Assembly: GCF_041435355.1 (NCBI RefSeq)
Contig: NZ_CP108443.1
Span: forward strand, 124,001-188,000
Length of the DNA: 64,000 nt
Source of the DNA: Streptomyces sp. NBC_01276
Lineage (GTDB): Bacteria; Actinomycetota; Actinomycetes; Streptomycetales; Streptomycetaceae
Direction: 5' to 3'
A model generated the notes under the pieces. That model had not been told where the DNA came from and made no database searches. It saw only the letters and a list, made by a program, of their open reading frames with translations. Of the stretch, positions 44,701-52,464 are shown one piece after another. Made by a program: the position numbers and the translations under genes. Position 1 is the stretch's first letter, and every line of letters starts with the position of its first letter.

Positions 44701-46057
44701 CCGGCGAGTGCGGCACGGTGTGCCCGTCGGCCCCGTGGCGGGCGTCCTCGCGGACCCGCCGCTCCCAGTAGCGTTCGTACAGCCCCGCGGCGTCGATCTC
44801 GGGAGCCGGCGACTGCGGCGCGTACACCTCGAAGAGCATGCGCAGCGTCAGCGGCCTGGCGACCACCTCGCGGACGGGCAGCCCCCGCACCGCGGCCTCC
44901 AGCAGAGCCGCCACCGCCTTCGCCCGGGTGGTGGGGGAGGCCGCCGGCAGGTAGTGCAGGCAGTACGTGGACAGGGCGCGCTCCAGCTCCTCGCCACTGT
45001 GGAAGTCGCCGACGTGGAAGACGACGTCGGACGGTGTCCTGCCCAGGAGGTCCTGGAGGGCGTTGCCGTCGCGGGTGCGGCAGGTCAGGGCGAGCGGTAC
45101 GCCCCGCTCCCGGCAGGCGGCGACCGTACGGCTGAGCACGCTCCGGCCGTCCCGGGCGTGCAGGAGCAGGTCCGCCGTGTCGAGGAGTGCGACGCAGCCG
45201 GCCGTCAGGCTCAGCTCGAAGGACTTCAGCAGCCGTTCTCCCTCGCCGGGGGTGAGTAACTGCTCCGCCCGCAGCAGGACCGGGCGGAGCGCCGTGCCCG
45301 CGCGGATCTCGTCGGACGGAGGGCCGGTGCGCGTCTCCCGGAGGGGGGCCACCGCCCGTCGGCCGTCGAGGAGTTCCGCCAGGTACCACAGCAGGCTCGA
45401 CTTGCCGGTACCCGCTTCGCCCAGCACCACCTGGACCGGCTGACCGGGGCTGCCGGCCAGGGCCTGCTGCTGCAGGACGCGCGCCAGGCGCTCCTCGGTG
45501 CCGCGCCGTACGTACACGTCCCGCAGCGAGACCGGTGGGACATCGGCGGAGCCGTGGTCGAGGAGCAGCATGTCCTGACGGGCGTGCTCGCTGATCTCGT
45601 CGACGAGCTTGCGGTGCCCGCTGCCGCCGTCGCCGGCCCGACGGGCGGCGAACCGCCACAGCTGCCGCGCGGCCCCCTCCAGTTCGAGGCGGAGACCGGA
45701 GGGCAGGGCGTATTCCGGCTCACCGAGGCGCGCCAGTGCCTCCACGATGCGCTGCCGGTCCTCGGTGACGGGCCGTTCGGCCACGAGGTCGGCGCGCAGC
45801 CGCCGGAACGTCTGCCAGTGGAACGTCGTGTACCGGTCGGGCGCCGTACTCACCCCGGCCCGCCGGTCGTGCTCCAGCTGCCGGGCGATCCGCTCGTGGA
45901 CGCGCCGCCAGAGGCGGGTGTCCGGGCGGTCGCGTCGCTCGTCGGCACGGGACAAGGGGCGCCCGGACACCCGTCGGTCCTCGATGTCGTACAGCAGGAA
46001 CAGGGCCCGCTGCAGGGATGCCCGCACCCTCCGCGCAACGGTTTCCTCGGCCGCCAT
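41753..46057 (-). CDS. large NACHT/STAND NTPase with helical repeat C-terminus
   Basis: A 1434-residue protein. Start ATG 46057 with GAGGAGG 6 bases upstream; longer frames upstream are junk. Residues 1-195 are helical and unrecognised (possible effector region, no catalytic motif visible). The NTPase carries Walker A VVLGEAGTGKSSLLW (213-220 core) and Walker B CVALLDTADLLLH, followed by FFHQTLFEYAAGRCLV, typical of the end of NACHT modules. From about 620 to the end are ARM/HEAT-like helical repeats, a probable sensor. Codon 267 is TTA. NACHT proteins of this size act in anti-phage defence and self-recognition in bacteria; that is family inference. Confidence 0.75.
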   Translation of the reverse strand: MAAEETVARRVRASLQRALFLLYDIEDRRVSGRPLSRADERRDRPDTRLWRRVHERIARQLEHDRRAGVSTAPDRYTTFHWQTFRRLRADLVAERPVTEDRQRIVEALARLGEPEYALPSGLRLELEGAARQLWRFAARRAGDGGSGHRKLVDEISEHARQDMLLLDHGSADVPPVSLRDVYVRRGTEERLARVLQQQALAGSPGQPVQVVLGEAGTGKSSLLWYLAELLDGRRAVAPLRETRTGPPSDEIRAGTALRPVLLRAEQLLTPGEGERLLKSFELSLTAGCVALLDTADLLLHARDGRSVLSRTVAACRERGVPLALTCRTRDGNALQDLLGRTPSDVVFHVGDFHSGEELERALSTYCLHYLPAASPTTRAKAVAALLEAAVRGLPVREVVARPLTLRMLFEVYAPQSPAPEIDAAGLYERYWERRVREDARHGADGHTVPHSPDLSWPAQSLARLMLHDGAVALPVADAVGRLSGANPEAGDDDPLELLVQLDRRSVVAGTADRRSSVHFFHQTLFEYAAGRCLVRLASEKKQSYYGALGRHLAEHPDDYLRAVVGEQALVQGMRARGRVRDDAEKLLRELLGSEDVDLQVIAVRACALLPDDLYSDIRAVFHRYLREKASPAMVREVLALLPTREHTNPERVAEDLGVVLKRGSRPGARVEWRVLDVLCRFGRLDGRTADVVWTFLRELCTDPVRCLRREPDPQGAAPSGCGGEHCLWSWLVNLNSNSASSHGNQAVRLIEALAEHRGEWTAERMRELLALAEHHRSRSQALQCVAVIHRRAGDPEWDALFPVAARIAQRLGTDKGLGSDRGLGTDRGLPAGGGDEQEGSGSGTWEARTPVEEWRQAQAALDAHWFAAALSTPGRSPGEVIRDLAAEGKKPFDVPNSRLRAVLGRVGTLLREAADGVPELLEETVALCRGRDTVGTIAAFLLPPLLREPADDPGTRAAATWCADRLDVFDTRGDRGPRTGSPALRFAVTGLAQLPPARLKEIVHWPSKGRQWGNDRIDDTFLALDGATKLLVPLAASGHTRAVVALERWRTLEGLRHAQLVQGRNAWPEFRGGRPYHGPRNRDTMIGVVQATFTDHAPQAHRLVMEALRVRVPTADIPWLAALAKRTVEQPGTAAAPARALFDRFGPDLAEWCADLWDRGPCPDPNAKLAALRLWGDVVRLGAADRPSLAVQARLAAKVGNGRWSTASKVLRHWNGHDVSSVAAVGGEHGWEELDAALASAVVPDASAGEVALLRSFLRCRFAPLGTREAVAAAVDTVAGQIRLSADTAAIHDSGAGFLTERLCESDPGQAVEVALEVARRTAGSGLADPHHVTRLGWKWQKPLTRLASTADREDWLRLIGGLADGPQSMLQKALDTAAARRREEDVRADAARELAASPYRDVAMAGLRDAAVRHRRTPLEERLWPAVLQPAQV

Positions 46058-46280
46058 CGGCCCCTCCTCGCTGACGGATCGACAGGCCGTACAGCGTAGG
46101 GCACGCCGCCCGGCCGCGGGGCGGGTCCGGCTTCTCACCGGCGACGCACGAGACCTCGCGGGAGTTCTGCACCAACCGGCTCTGACCTGCGGGTTCGCAC
46201 CGCCCGGACGGGATGGTCCGCGGGATTTCCGGGCCCACACCGGACCTGGCGAATCTGGGTGGGCACGCCGACAACCCGGG

Positions 46281-46294
46281 GTGCGGGCCCGCAC
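46281..46294. promoter_or_regulatory. GC-rich palindrome
   Basis: Perfect palindrome GTGCGGGCCCGCAC in the intergenic region between the divergent NACHT gene and the small gene at 46330. Possible operator or the end of a hairpin. Confidence 0.35.
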
Positions 46295-46320
46295 CTCACC
46301 GACTTGAGAAACGGTGAGGT
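46293..46320. promoter_or_regulatory. inverted repeat before the small repeat protein gene
   Basis: Arms ACCTCACCG and CGGTGAGGT (perfect, 9 bases) with a 10-base spacer. The right arm contains the ribosome-binding site GTGAGGT of the next gene, so the hairpin could shut its translation, or it may be an operator. Confidence 0.5.
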
Positions 46321-46329
46321 CACCACACC

Positions 46330-46584
46330 ATGCGTCATGTCCGTTCCACCATCGACACCTTCATCGACACCTTCATCGACACCGTCATCGACACCGTCAT
46401 CGGTCACGCGCTCCACACCGTCGGCACCGTCCTGTCCTTGCACCCCAGCCCCGAGGTGCACTTCCTGGGACAGGTGGCCCATGACCTGGCCTCCAGCGAA
46501 GCGGTACGCCTGTGGGTACGCACCACCGCGCATGTGTACCGGACGCGGCTCACGGCTCGGCGGAACCGCCGCGACGACCGCTGA
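46330..46584 (+). CDS. small protein with IDT(F/V) tandem repeat
   Basis: An 84-residue protein. Residues 8-24 are IDTFIDTFIDTVIDTVI, made by four 12-base repeats (46351-46398), which would form an amphipathic helix with Ile and Phe/Val on one face. The rest ends basic (LTARRNRRDDR). No signal peptide. GTGAGGT lies 9 bases upstream of the ATG. The repeat could expand or shrink by slippage. Function unknown. Confidence 0.55.
   Translation: MRHVRSTIDTFIDTFIDTVIDTVIGHALHTVGTVLSLHPSPEVHFLGQVAHDLASSEAVRLWVRTTAHVYRTRLTARRNRRDDR
46351..46398 (+). repeat. 12-base tandem repeat in coding sequence
   Basis: Two copies of ATCGACACCTTC followed by two of ATCGACACCGTC. In frame, so copy changes lengthen or shorten the protein by four residues without breaking it. 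Confidence 0.85.
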
Positions 46585-46869
46585 CACCGACACCGTTACC
46601 GGCCCGTGCGCCGGCGACCCCGTCGGGGTCGCCGGCGCACGGGGAAGGTGGCGGTGGCAAGCCCGCCGGGACCGGGACCGGGACCGGCGCCGCCATGGCC
46701 CGGGTACTCGCCGCCGGGGGTGCGGTCGTCGCAAGCGGCGCGCCCCGTACCGTCGCCCCGGACACGCATCCCGTCCGAATCCCTTCGCCGATGGCGCCGG
46801 TGAGAGCAAGATGGGACCGGGCAGGGGACACACCGCCTGGTGGGGCTTGATCTCAGTGGGGTGAGGCAG

Positions 46870-47151
46870 ATGGGCTGGCGGCACACGGACGCGGAGACGC
46901 CCGTGCGGCGGGGCGCCGACGGGCAGCTGTACATGGCCGTGCAGGACGTCACCGCGATGCTCCGCGACATGGCGCGGGCGTTCGACCTGCAGGCGCAGTC
47001 GGGCGAATTCGCGTGGACGGCAGAGGGCCAGGCGGCCCGGGACAGGCTGGACGTGGGCACGATGCGCACGGTCGCGAGCATGCTCTGTGCGCAGGCCGAC
47101 GAGATGGACGTCCAGCTCATCGCCATCGCCGGCCAACACCCCTTCGGGTAG
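46870..47151 (+). CDS. small helical protein, unrecognised
   Basis: A 93-residue helical protein beginning MGWRHTDAETPVRRGADGQL and containing AVQDVTAMLRDMARAFDLQA. GTGAGG lies 5 bases upstream of this ATG, so it is preferred to the GTG ten codons earlier. No family recognised. The 285 bases before it hold no gene. Confidence 0.5.
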   Translation: MGWRHTDAETPVRRGADGQLYMAVQDVTAMLRDMARAFDLQAQSGEFAWTAEGQAARDRLDVGTMRTVASMLCAQADEMDVQLIAIAGQHPFG

Positions 47152-47216
47152 CCGGACTCCTGGACCGGGTCGGCTCGGCTCCGGTTCGGCTCCGGTTCGT
47201 GCCCCCTACGGCACGG

Positions 47217-48731
47217 CTACGAGGGGTCCCCGGATTCGGGGATGTCCTCGATCCGCTTCCCGTCGAGCAGGTAGGCGGGCAGGCACGGCTGCTTCGGGTC
47301 GACGGGGAATCCGCGTTCGTAGGCCATGCTCGCCATCGCGAGAGGCCCGAGGGCGAGCCCGGCGCGCGGCGCCGCCGACCCGGCCCAGTACCCGACGTGC
47401 TCCGCGAGGGCTTCCGCCAGCGTCTCGGCGAAGGCGTCGGGGTCCCCCGCGACGAGGCGGTGGAAGAGGGCGACGGGCTGGTAGTCGACCCGGTTCACGA
47501 AGTCCTTCGGCGCGTGCGTCAGGCGCTCGGGCATGGACGACTCCATGGTGGCCAGCAGCTTCTCCACCACCTCGTCCATGGACCGCCGGGAGAAGTAGGC
47601 CCGCAGGGTGTCGACCCAGTGCAGGACGTACGCGTCGACGGAGTCGTCCTCCCGCAGCCGCGCCGGCGGCACCGCGCACAGCCGGCCGATCCGGTCCGTC
47701 TGGCGGCACACGATCGCGAGGTACAGGGCGTCGAGCCAGGCGCGGGCATCCGCGGGCGGGTCGGCGGGCGTCGCGGGCAGCAGACCGACCCGCTCTTCGC
47801 CGAGGTGGCACTGCTGGGGCCGCGCGCCGGTGAACAGCGCGGAGCCGAGCTGCACCGAGGTGGCCCAGGCGTCCCACGTGTCGATGCCCGCCGCGTCGGG
47901 GTCTTCGACGCAGCGGGCGTGGGCCAGCGCGACGGCGGAGCCGAACGCGCCGCCCAGCCCTGCGGGGTCCGTGGCGAGACGCCGCACCGACTCGACGGTC
48001 GCTTCGGCGAGTTCGTCGACGTCGCGAGCCTTGTCCGCGGTGCGGGTGGCGATCCGGCCGGCGCCGTCGAGCCGGACCAGGCCCTTCATCATGGCGAGCA
48101 GCTGCGGCGGGGGCTGCAGGGAGAAGGTGCGGGTCTCCTCGTCGAAGACCGTGAGCGAGGTCAGGCCGCCGGCGTGCCACCAGTAGACCTGCGGCGACAG
48201 GGCCCCCTGCCCCGAGTCCTCGTGGGCGCCCACCGCGTAGGAGGCGAGGGCGTTGACCGCGCCGACCACGGATCCGTCGCTGATCGGGTGGAACACCAGG
48301 TTGTGCCGGCTGGGCACGACCACGAGGGCGCCGGTGTCCGGGAGCGGCTCACCGGTGACCTGCCGGGCCGTCTCGGACAGGAACAGGGCCTTGGCGGCGA
48401 TGAAGTGCGAGTCGCCGTAGACCGAGTGCAGTCGTACCCCTTCTTCGGTGAGTACTTCCGCGTACTCGACGGGTACCCGCATCAGGTTCGCGTACGCCGC
48501 CTGCCCCAGTTCCTGGAGCCCGGCACGCTCGACGTCCCTGTCGGTGAGGATGCGCACGCTGGTGGGTCCGTCGAGGGCGTACGCGAAGACGAGCCCGTCG
48601 GCGACCACACGGGCGTACCGCATGGCCCCCATGAGCTCGGGAGTGAACGCGGCCAGGGGCAGCAGCCGGGCGTGGACACCGCGCAGCAGTTCGGTGGTGT
48701 CCGTCGGGTGAAGGGCGTCGTCTCGATCCAC
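47217..48731 (-). CDS. Imm49-like immunity-type protein with DUF1444-like N-terminus
   Basis: A 504-residue cytosolic protein. The N-terminal half (about 40-190) contains VRILTDRDVERAGLQELGQA and VVVPSRHNLVFHPI, like the DUF1444/YtpQ pattern. The C-terminal half has LYLAIVCRQTDRIGRLCAVP followed by a long helical region with LLATMESSMPERLTHAPKDF, matching Imm49-family immunity proteins. Immunity proteins of this family protect from polymorphic toxins; no toxin gene is adjacent here. The fusion, if correct, would be unusual. Monocistronic. Confidence 0.6.
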   Translation of the reverse strand: MDRDDALHPTDTTELLRGVHARLLPLAAFTPELMGAMRYARVVADGLVFAYALDGPTSVRILTDRDVERAGLQELGQAAYANLMRVPVEYAEVLTEEGVRLHSVYGDSHFIAAKALFLSETARQVTGEPLPDTGALVVVPSRHNLVFHPISDGSVVGAVNALASYAVGAHEDSGQGALSPQVYWWHAGGLTSLTVFDEETRTFSLQPPPQLLAMMKGLVRLDGAGRIATRTADKARDVDELAEATVESVRRLATDPAGLGGAFGSAVALAHARCVEDPDAAGIDTWDAWATSVQLGSALFTGARPQQCHLGEERVGLLPATPADPPADARAWLDALYLAIVCRQTDRIGRLCAVPPARLREDDSVDAYVLHWVDTLRAYFSRRSMDEVVEKLLATMESSMPERLTHAPKDFVNRVDYQPVALFHRLVAGDPDAFAETLAEALAEHVGYWAGSAAPRAGLALGPLAMASMAYERGFPVDPKQPCLPAYLLDGKRIEDIPESGDPS

Positions 48732-48909
48732 TCCTCCGACTCTACGCGGAGGGTGTGACAGCGTGACGACGGGGCAACCGGTCAGGAGCGCTCGACAGGG
48801 TCACGCTCCCATGTCCTTGCCGCGGCGGTCCAACTCGTCGACGATGCTCCAGTACCCCGGCCGTCCGGATTCCACCGGGAGGTCAGGGCGTTCGAGAACA
48901 GGGGAGAAA

Positions 48910-49278
48910 GTGACGAACAACAGCAGTCCCAGGAAGCGTCCGGCAACGGCGGCGGTACTCGTACCGCTCTTCATACTCGCCGGGTTGCTGCTGGGCCCGG
49001 CGGCAGCCGCGGAGGCGGCCGTACCGGCGGCCCGGCAGGCTCCCGCCGCCACGGCGCCGGCGCAGAACTCCCTCCTGGCGGGAGCCGGGGTGGCAGCCGG
49101 TCTCCGCGCACCGACGTCGTCCCGGGTCCAGGCCGTCACCGGCAACAAGAAGAGCAAGAAGAGCAAGAAGAAGAAGGGCGGGCTCTTCTCGAAATTGCTG
49201 ATCGTCGTGTTCGTCGTCATCGTGTTGATCGTGGTCCTGTACCTGGTTCGCCGGGCCATGCGCCGCAGGTCGGCCTGA
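48910..49278 (+). CDS. small exported membrane protein with Lys-rich segment
   Basis: A 122-residue protein, GTG start with GGGGAGA upstream. Residues 10-40 form a signal-like hydrophobic segment (AAVLVPLFILAGLLLGPAAA), the middle is Ala/Pro-rich, then KKSKKSKKKKG at about 81-92 and a C-terminal membrane helix (LLIVVFVVIVLIVVLYLVRR). The basic stretch next to a C-terminal helix suggests a surface protein anchored from the C-terminus, interacting with acidic polymers. Unknown family. Confidence 0.6.
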   Translation: MTNNSSPRKRPATAAVLVPLFILAGLLLGPAAAAEAAVPAARQAPAATAPAQNSLLAGAGVAAGLRAPTSSRVQAVTGNKKSKKSKKKKGGLFSKLLIVVFVVIVLIVVLYLVRRAMRRRSA

Positions 49279-49407
49279 GGCCTGCCACGGAAGCGGATCT
49301 GGTACTTGATCACAACGTCCTGCGGGACGCGGAGCCCTGACGGACAGCCGGCACGCCTGACGTGAGCCGTTGGTGCCGCAGGGCATCCGGCAGGGCCGGC
49401 CCAGGCC

Positions 49408-49453
49408 GCACCCCGCACCCCCCCCCGCACCCGCACCCCCCCCGCACCCGTGC
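49408..49453. repeat. C-rich simple repeat
   Basis: Repeated CCGCACCC and CCCCCCC tracts. Liable to slippage; it lies in a 339-base gap (49279-49617) with no gene. Confidence 0.7.
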
Positions 49454-49617
49454 CCATCGTGGGCCCGGGAAACGGTCCGGGGCGGAGCCCCCGTGCCGAA
49501 GGCGACCCGGTGGCACGGCGCGATCGACATTTCCCGGGACGGACCGAATCCTTTCGGCGGGCACGCGCCTCCTATACGTGTGCCGACAAACGTCGGACCG
49601 GGAAACAGGAGGTCTTC

Positions 49618-49710
49618 ATGCTCATCGGTATCGTCATCGCCGCCGGAGCCGTGCTGCTCTGCACGTGCGTCTACTTCGTCACGCGCAAGCGGAAGCAAGC
49701 CCGTGGCTGA
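49618..49710 (+). CDS. 30-residue single-pass membrane peptide
   Basis: MLIGIVIAAGAVLLCTCVYF then VTRKRKQARG: one hydrophobic helix (residues 2-20) with a basic C-terminal tail, so N-terminus out, basic end inside. A strong GGAGGT lies 6 bases before the ATG. Its stop overlaps the start of the ECF sigma gene by 8 bases, so both are translated together. Too short for routine gene finding. Confidence 0.6.
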   Translation: MLIGIVIAAGAVLLCTCVYFVTRKRKQARG

Positions 49711-50257
49711 CTCGTCCTGGCCCGCCGAACAGCTCGTCGTCGACGCCCAGCGCGGCGACGTCGACTCGATCACCGCTCTGGTCGCGGGCTCGCACCCGAA
49801 CGTACGGCGATTCGCCCGCTCGCTCTGCGCCACTCCCGAGGACGCCGAGGACGCCGCGCAGGAAGCCCTGATCATCCTCTACCGCAAGATCGGGACGCTA
49901 CGGGCCTCCGGCGCGCTGGCCTCGTGGATGTTCCGCATCGTCCGCAACGAGTGCCTGCGGCGCGCGCGGACGATGCGGTCCGACGCACCCCTGCCGGATG
50001 CCGCCGTGAGCTCCGCCGAGGACGTGGTCCTGCAGCGCATCGAGGCGGGCCGGGTCGCGGCCGCCGTCGCCGCTCTGCCGGCCGAGCAGCGCCGCGTGCT
50101 GATCATGCGGGACATCCAGGGTTACAGCGGACGGATGGCCGCCGAGGCGCTCGGCCTCAGCACCGCGGCGATGAAATCGCGCCTGCACCGCGCTCGCACC
50201 TCCGTCCAGCAGTCCCTGCGCGCCACACCCCGACCCACGACCGGAGACCCCGCATGA
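49703..50257 (+). CDS. ECF-type RNA polymerase sigma factor
   Basis: A 184-residue sigma-70 (ECF) factor. Region 2 (about 27-85) has RFARSLCATPEDAEDAAQEA and SWMFRIVRNECLRRAR; region 4 (about 112-170) has ALPAEQRRVLIMRDIQGYSG and STAAMKSRLHRART. GTG start at 49703; GGAAG just upstream. No zinc anti-sigma gene is adjacent, but a membrane peptide precedes it and a membrane protein follows, which might restrain it. It directs RNA polymerase to its own set of promoters. Confidence 0.85.
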   Translation: MADSSWPAEQLVVDAQRGDVDSITALVAGSHPNVRRFARSLCATPEDAEDAAQEALIILYRKIGTLRASGALASWMFRIVRNECLRRARTMRSDAPLPDAAVSSAEDVVLQRIEAGRVAAAVAALPAEQRRVLIMRDIQGYSGRMAAEALGLSTAAMKSRLHRARTSVQQSLRATPRPTTGDPA

Positions 50258-50619
50258 CGACGACCACCGGAGCCGACGGCCCCGACTTCGCGAGTCCGTC
50301 CCTGTCCCGCCACCTGCTCCGCGGCCTGATCGGCTTCGGCAGTCTGATCGCCTCGCTCGCGTTCCTCCCGGCCACGGGCCCGGTCAGCCTGCTGCTCCTG
50401 CCGGTCGGCGTGCTGGCACTGCGCGGCTGTCCGATGTGCTGGACCATCGGCCTGATGCAGACCATCTCGCGGGGCCGACTGCAGCGCTCCTGCGAGGACG
50501 GCCAGTGCAGGCTGACGGTCGCGGAGCCTGCGGGGGCCGTTCACGCACCCCGGCCGGACCGGAAGCCCGCCGGGGGCCCCGCGGTGCGGGGGAGAGGGCC
50601 GCGACGGCCGGCGGGCTGA
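50254..50619 (+). CDS. small membrane protein following the sigma gene
   Basis: A 121-residue protein with two membrane helices (about 22-42 and 46-68) and a GCPMCWTIGL motif between, resembling DUF2892-like proteins. Basic, disordered C-terminus. Its ATG overlaps the sigma stop (ATGA). The CxxC could sense redox state or bind metal. Co-translated with the sigma factor, so a candidate regulator or target of it. Confidence 0.65.
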   Translation: MTTTTGADGPDFASPSLSRHLLRGLIGFGSLIASLAFLPATGPVSLLLLPVGVLALRGCPMCWTIGLMQTISRGRLQRSCEDGQCRLTVAEPAGAVHAPRPDRKPAGGPAVRGRGPRRPAG

Positions 50620-50630
50620 GGAAGAGGTGC

Positions 50631-51083
50631 TCAAGCCGCGGGGGAACGCCTGACCAGGCGCCCGTCGAGGACGACCTCCAGCCAGGTGTAGCAGTCACCG
50701 ATCCACAGCCCGACCTCCGCCCCACACCCCGCGCACGCCAGATTCGCCCCCTCGTGCCCGCCCGGCCCGCAGCAGCCGCCCCATCGGCTGAGGATCTTCG
50801 TGGTTCCGACCAGGTCGGCCGGGCTCAACAGCAGGTCCACCCCTGGCCCGTGCCCCGCGCGGGACGTACGGAAGCCCTTGGGCGGCGAGCCCCAGGTGAT
50901 GCGCCCCGGTTCCGGGTCGCGGGCGAAGGTGCCCGCCGCCATTCTGGGCGGGCAGGGGTCCACGGGGGAGTCGAGCGGCGTCCAACCCTCGTCCTCCGCC
51001 GGCGGTCGCACCTCACGTACCGGCAGGGACAGCCCGGCGCCGCACACGGCACAGGAGAAGACCTCGACACCAGTAGTCCGCAT
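50631..51083 (-). CDS. zinc-ribbon-like protein
   Basis: A 150-residue protein with two CxxC pairs (FSCAVCGAGL near residues 9-18 and LACAGCGAEVGL near 115-126), typical of a zinc ribbon, with additional CGPGGH and DCY. Between are loops without motifs. Cytosolic. No family recognised beyond the metal-binding pattern. It is convergent with the sigma operon. Confidence 0.6.
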   Translation of the reverse strand: MRTTGVEVFSCAVCGAGLSLPVREVRPPAEDEGWTPLDSPVDPCPPRMAAGTFARDPEPGRITWGSPPKGFRTSRAGHGPGVDLLLSPADLVGTTKILSRWGGCCGPGGHEGANLACAGCGAEVGLWIGDCYTWLEVVLDGRLVRRSPAA

Positions 51084-51135
51084 GCCCTCTTCCCCGTCCG
51101 TCGCCGCCACCGAAGCTACCCTCCTGGCAACAGGG

Positions 51136-51684
51136 ATGTCGCGGGCCCTCGTTCCGCTCCTGGCCGCCCCGGCCGCCGCCCAGGGCTGCGTGCAGACCGG
51201 CAACCAGGTGGTGTGCACGTTCGACTATACCGGGGCGCCCCAGACGTTCACCGTACCCACGGAGTGACGCAGCTGTCCGTGGATGCCCGGGGTGCTTCCG
51301 GAGGGGCTGCGGCCGGAGCCCCGAACCCCGGGGCACCGGGGGTGCCGGCGCCGAGGTCGTCGGCACGCTGCCCGTCACGCCGGGCCAGGCACTTCAGGTC
51401 AATGTCGGCGGCGCGGGCGGAGTCGGGTGGGACAGCGCTCCCGGTCCCGGCGGCTTCAACGGCGGCGGTACCGGCGGGTCCTCAGACTCCGTCTACGGCG
51501 GCGGCGGTGGGGTGGCTCGGACGTCCGTTCCGGATCCCTGGACCTGGCCTCCCGGCTGGTGACGGCAGCCGGCGGCGGTGGCGGAGGCGCCACCAGGCCG
51601 CCGAAGCGGCCGTGGGACGGGCACACCGGACCGTGCCGAGCCGTCCCGGCCAACGGTACGGGCGGCGGCGAATGCGCCCGCTGA
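51136..51684 (+). pseudogene. glycine-rich secreted protein, frameshifted
   Basis: The first part reads MSRALVPLLAAPAAAQGCVQ and VVCTFDYTGAPQTFTVPT, then the frame ends; a one-base shift restores VTQLSVDARGASGG, the next frame gives VGTLPVTPGQALQVNVGGAG and GFNGGGTGGSS, and another gives GSDVRSGSLDLASRLVTAAG. These make a known Gly-rich protein type (TFDYTGAxQTFTVPxGV... GGAGG...), so at least two frameshifts have killed the gene. Signal-like start, so it was secreted. Confidence 0.7.
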
Positions 51685-51871
51685 GGCGACTGCCGTAACG
51701 ACCGGACCGGCGCCCGTCCGGAGCCGGGTCCCGTGCGCTCTGATTCGGCCCCGAGGGGCGCGCCGGGCCGGTGGAGCGCCGCGGTGACGCGGCGTGAACC
51801 GAGTCCCCCCGGCGATCAGCGGCTGGGGCGACAGCTCGCGGGACACGTGCGGCTGCCGACAGCCGCGTGCG

Positions 51872-52129
51872 TCAGCTCCCGGGAGAACCGGGCACCCGAC
51901 GGAGTTCGAGCAGGGCCACCACGATCTTCACCGCGGTCGAGATCGTCAGGGCCTGAAGAAACGGCATTCCCATGAGCCACAGGGCCACCATCATGACGGT
52001 GAGGACCAGGAACGCGGGAAGCAGATGGGTGCGCATGACCGCACTCTTCAGGCGCTCGGCCCTGCTCCGATCCTGGTCCCCCGTGCGGATCGGGCGCGCG
52101 GTGAGGCCTTCCTCGTCGGCTTCCGGCAT
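51872..52129 (-). CDS. small two-helix membrane protein
   Basis: An 85-residue protein with membrane helices at about 36-54 (LLPAFLVLTVMMVALWLMGM) and 58-74 (LQALTISTAVKIVVALLEL). Charged N-terminus (PEADEEGL). The start at 52129 is favoured over a longer Arg/Gly-rich extension. No family recognised. Confidence 0.5.
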   Translation of the reverse strand: MPEADEEGLTARPIRTGDQDRSRAERLKSAVMRTHLLPAFLVLTVMMVALWLMGMPFLQALTISTAVKIVVALLELRRVPGSPGS

Positions 52130-52464
52130 TGGGCGCTGCCCTTCCCTCGTACTCGTCCCCGTCAACGAGCCTCGGGCACGCCCCGGCGGCCTGCCACCGT
52201 TGCCACCCGTCCGCGCGGCCATCCGAGGTACCGCTCCACGTGATCGAGCTGCTCCCATCGGTCCGAGAGCCGGAGGCCGGTCCACCTGCGCCCTGCCCGC
52301 ACCGTGAGGCCGCAGGACTCACCGAGTGGATCTTCTGATCGTGTTCTCGCCAACCAAGCCGACTGCTCACATTGGTCGTTGATCAGAACGGCCCTAGGGT
52401 GCTGTGCCGGGGCCGTGCCCGGGTTCTCCAACGGTGAGGGCAGTCGATGAAGGAGGGGGAGCAC

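Noticed and set aside
46840..46869. Earlier GTG start for the 93-residue protein
   Set aside because: The ATG at 46870 has a better placed GTGAGG, and the extra ten residues are not protein-like.
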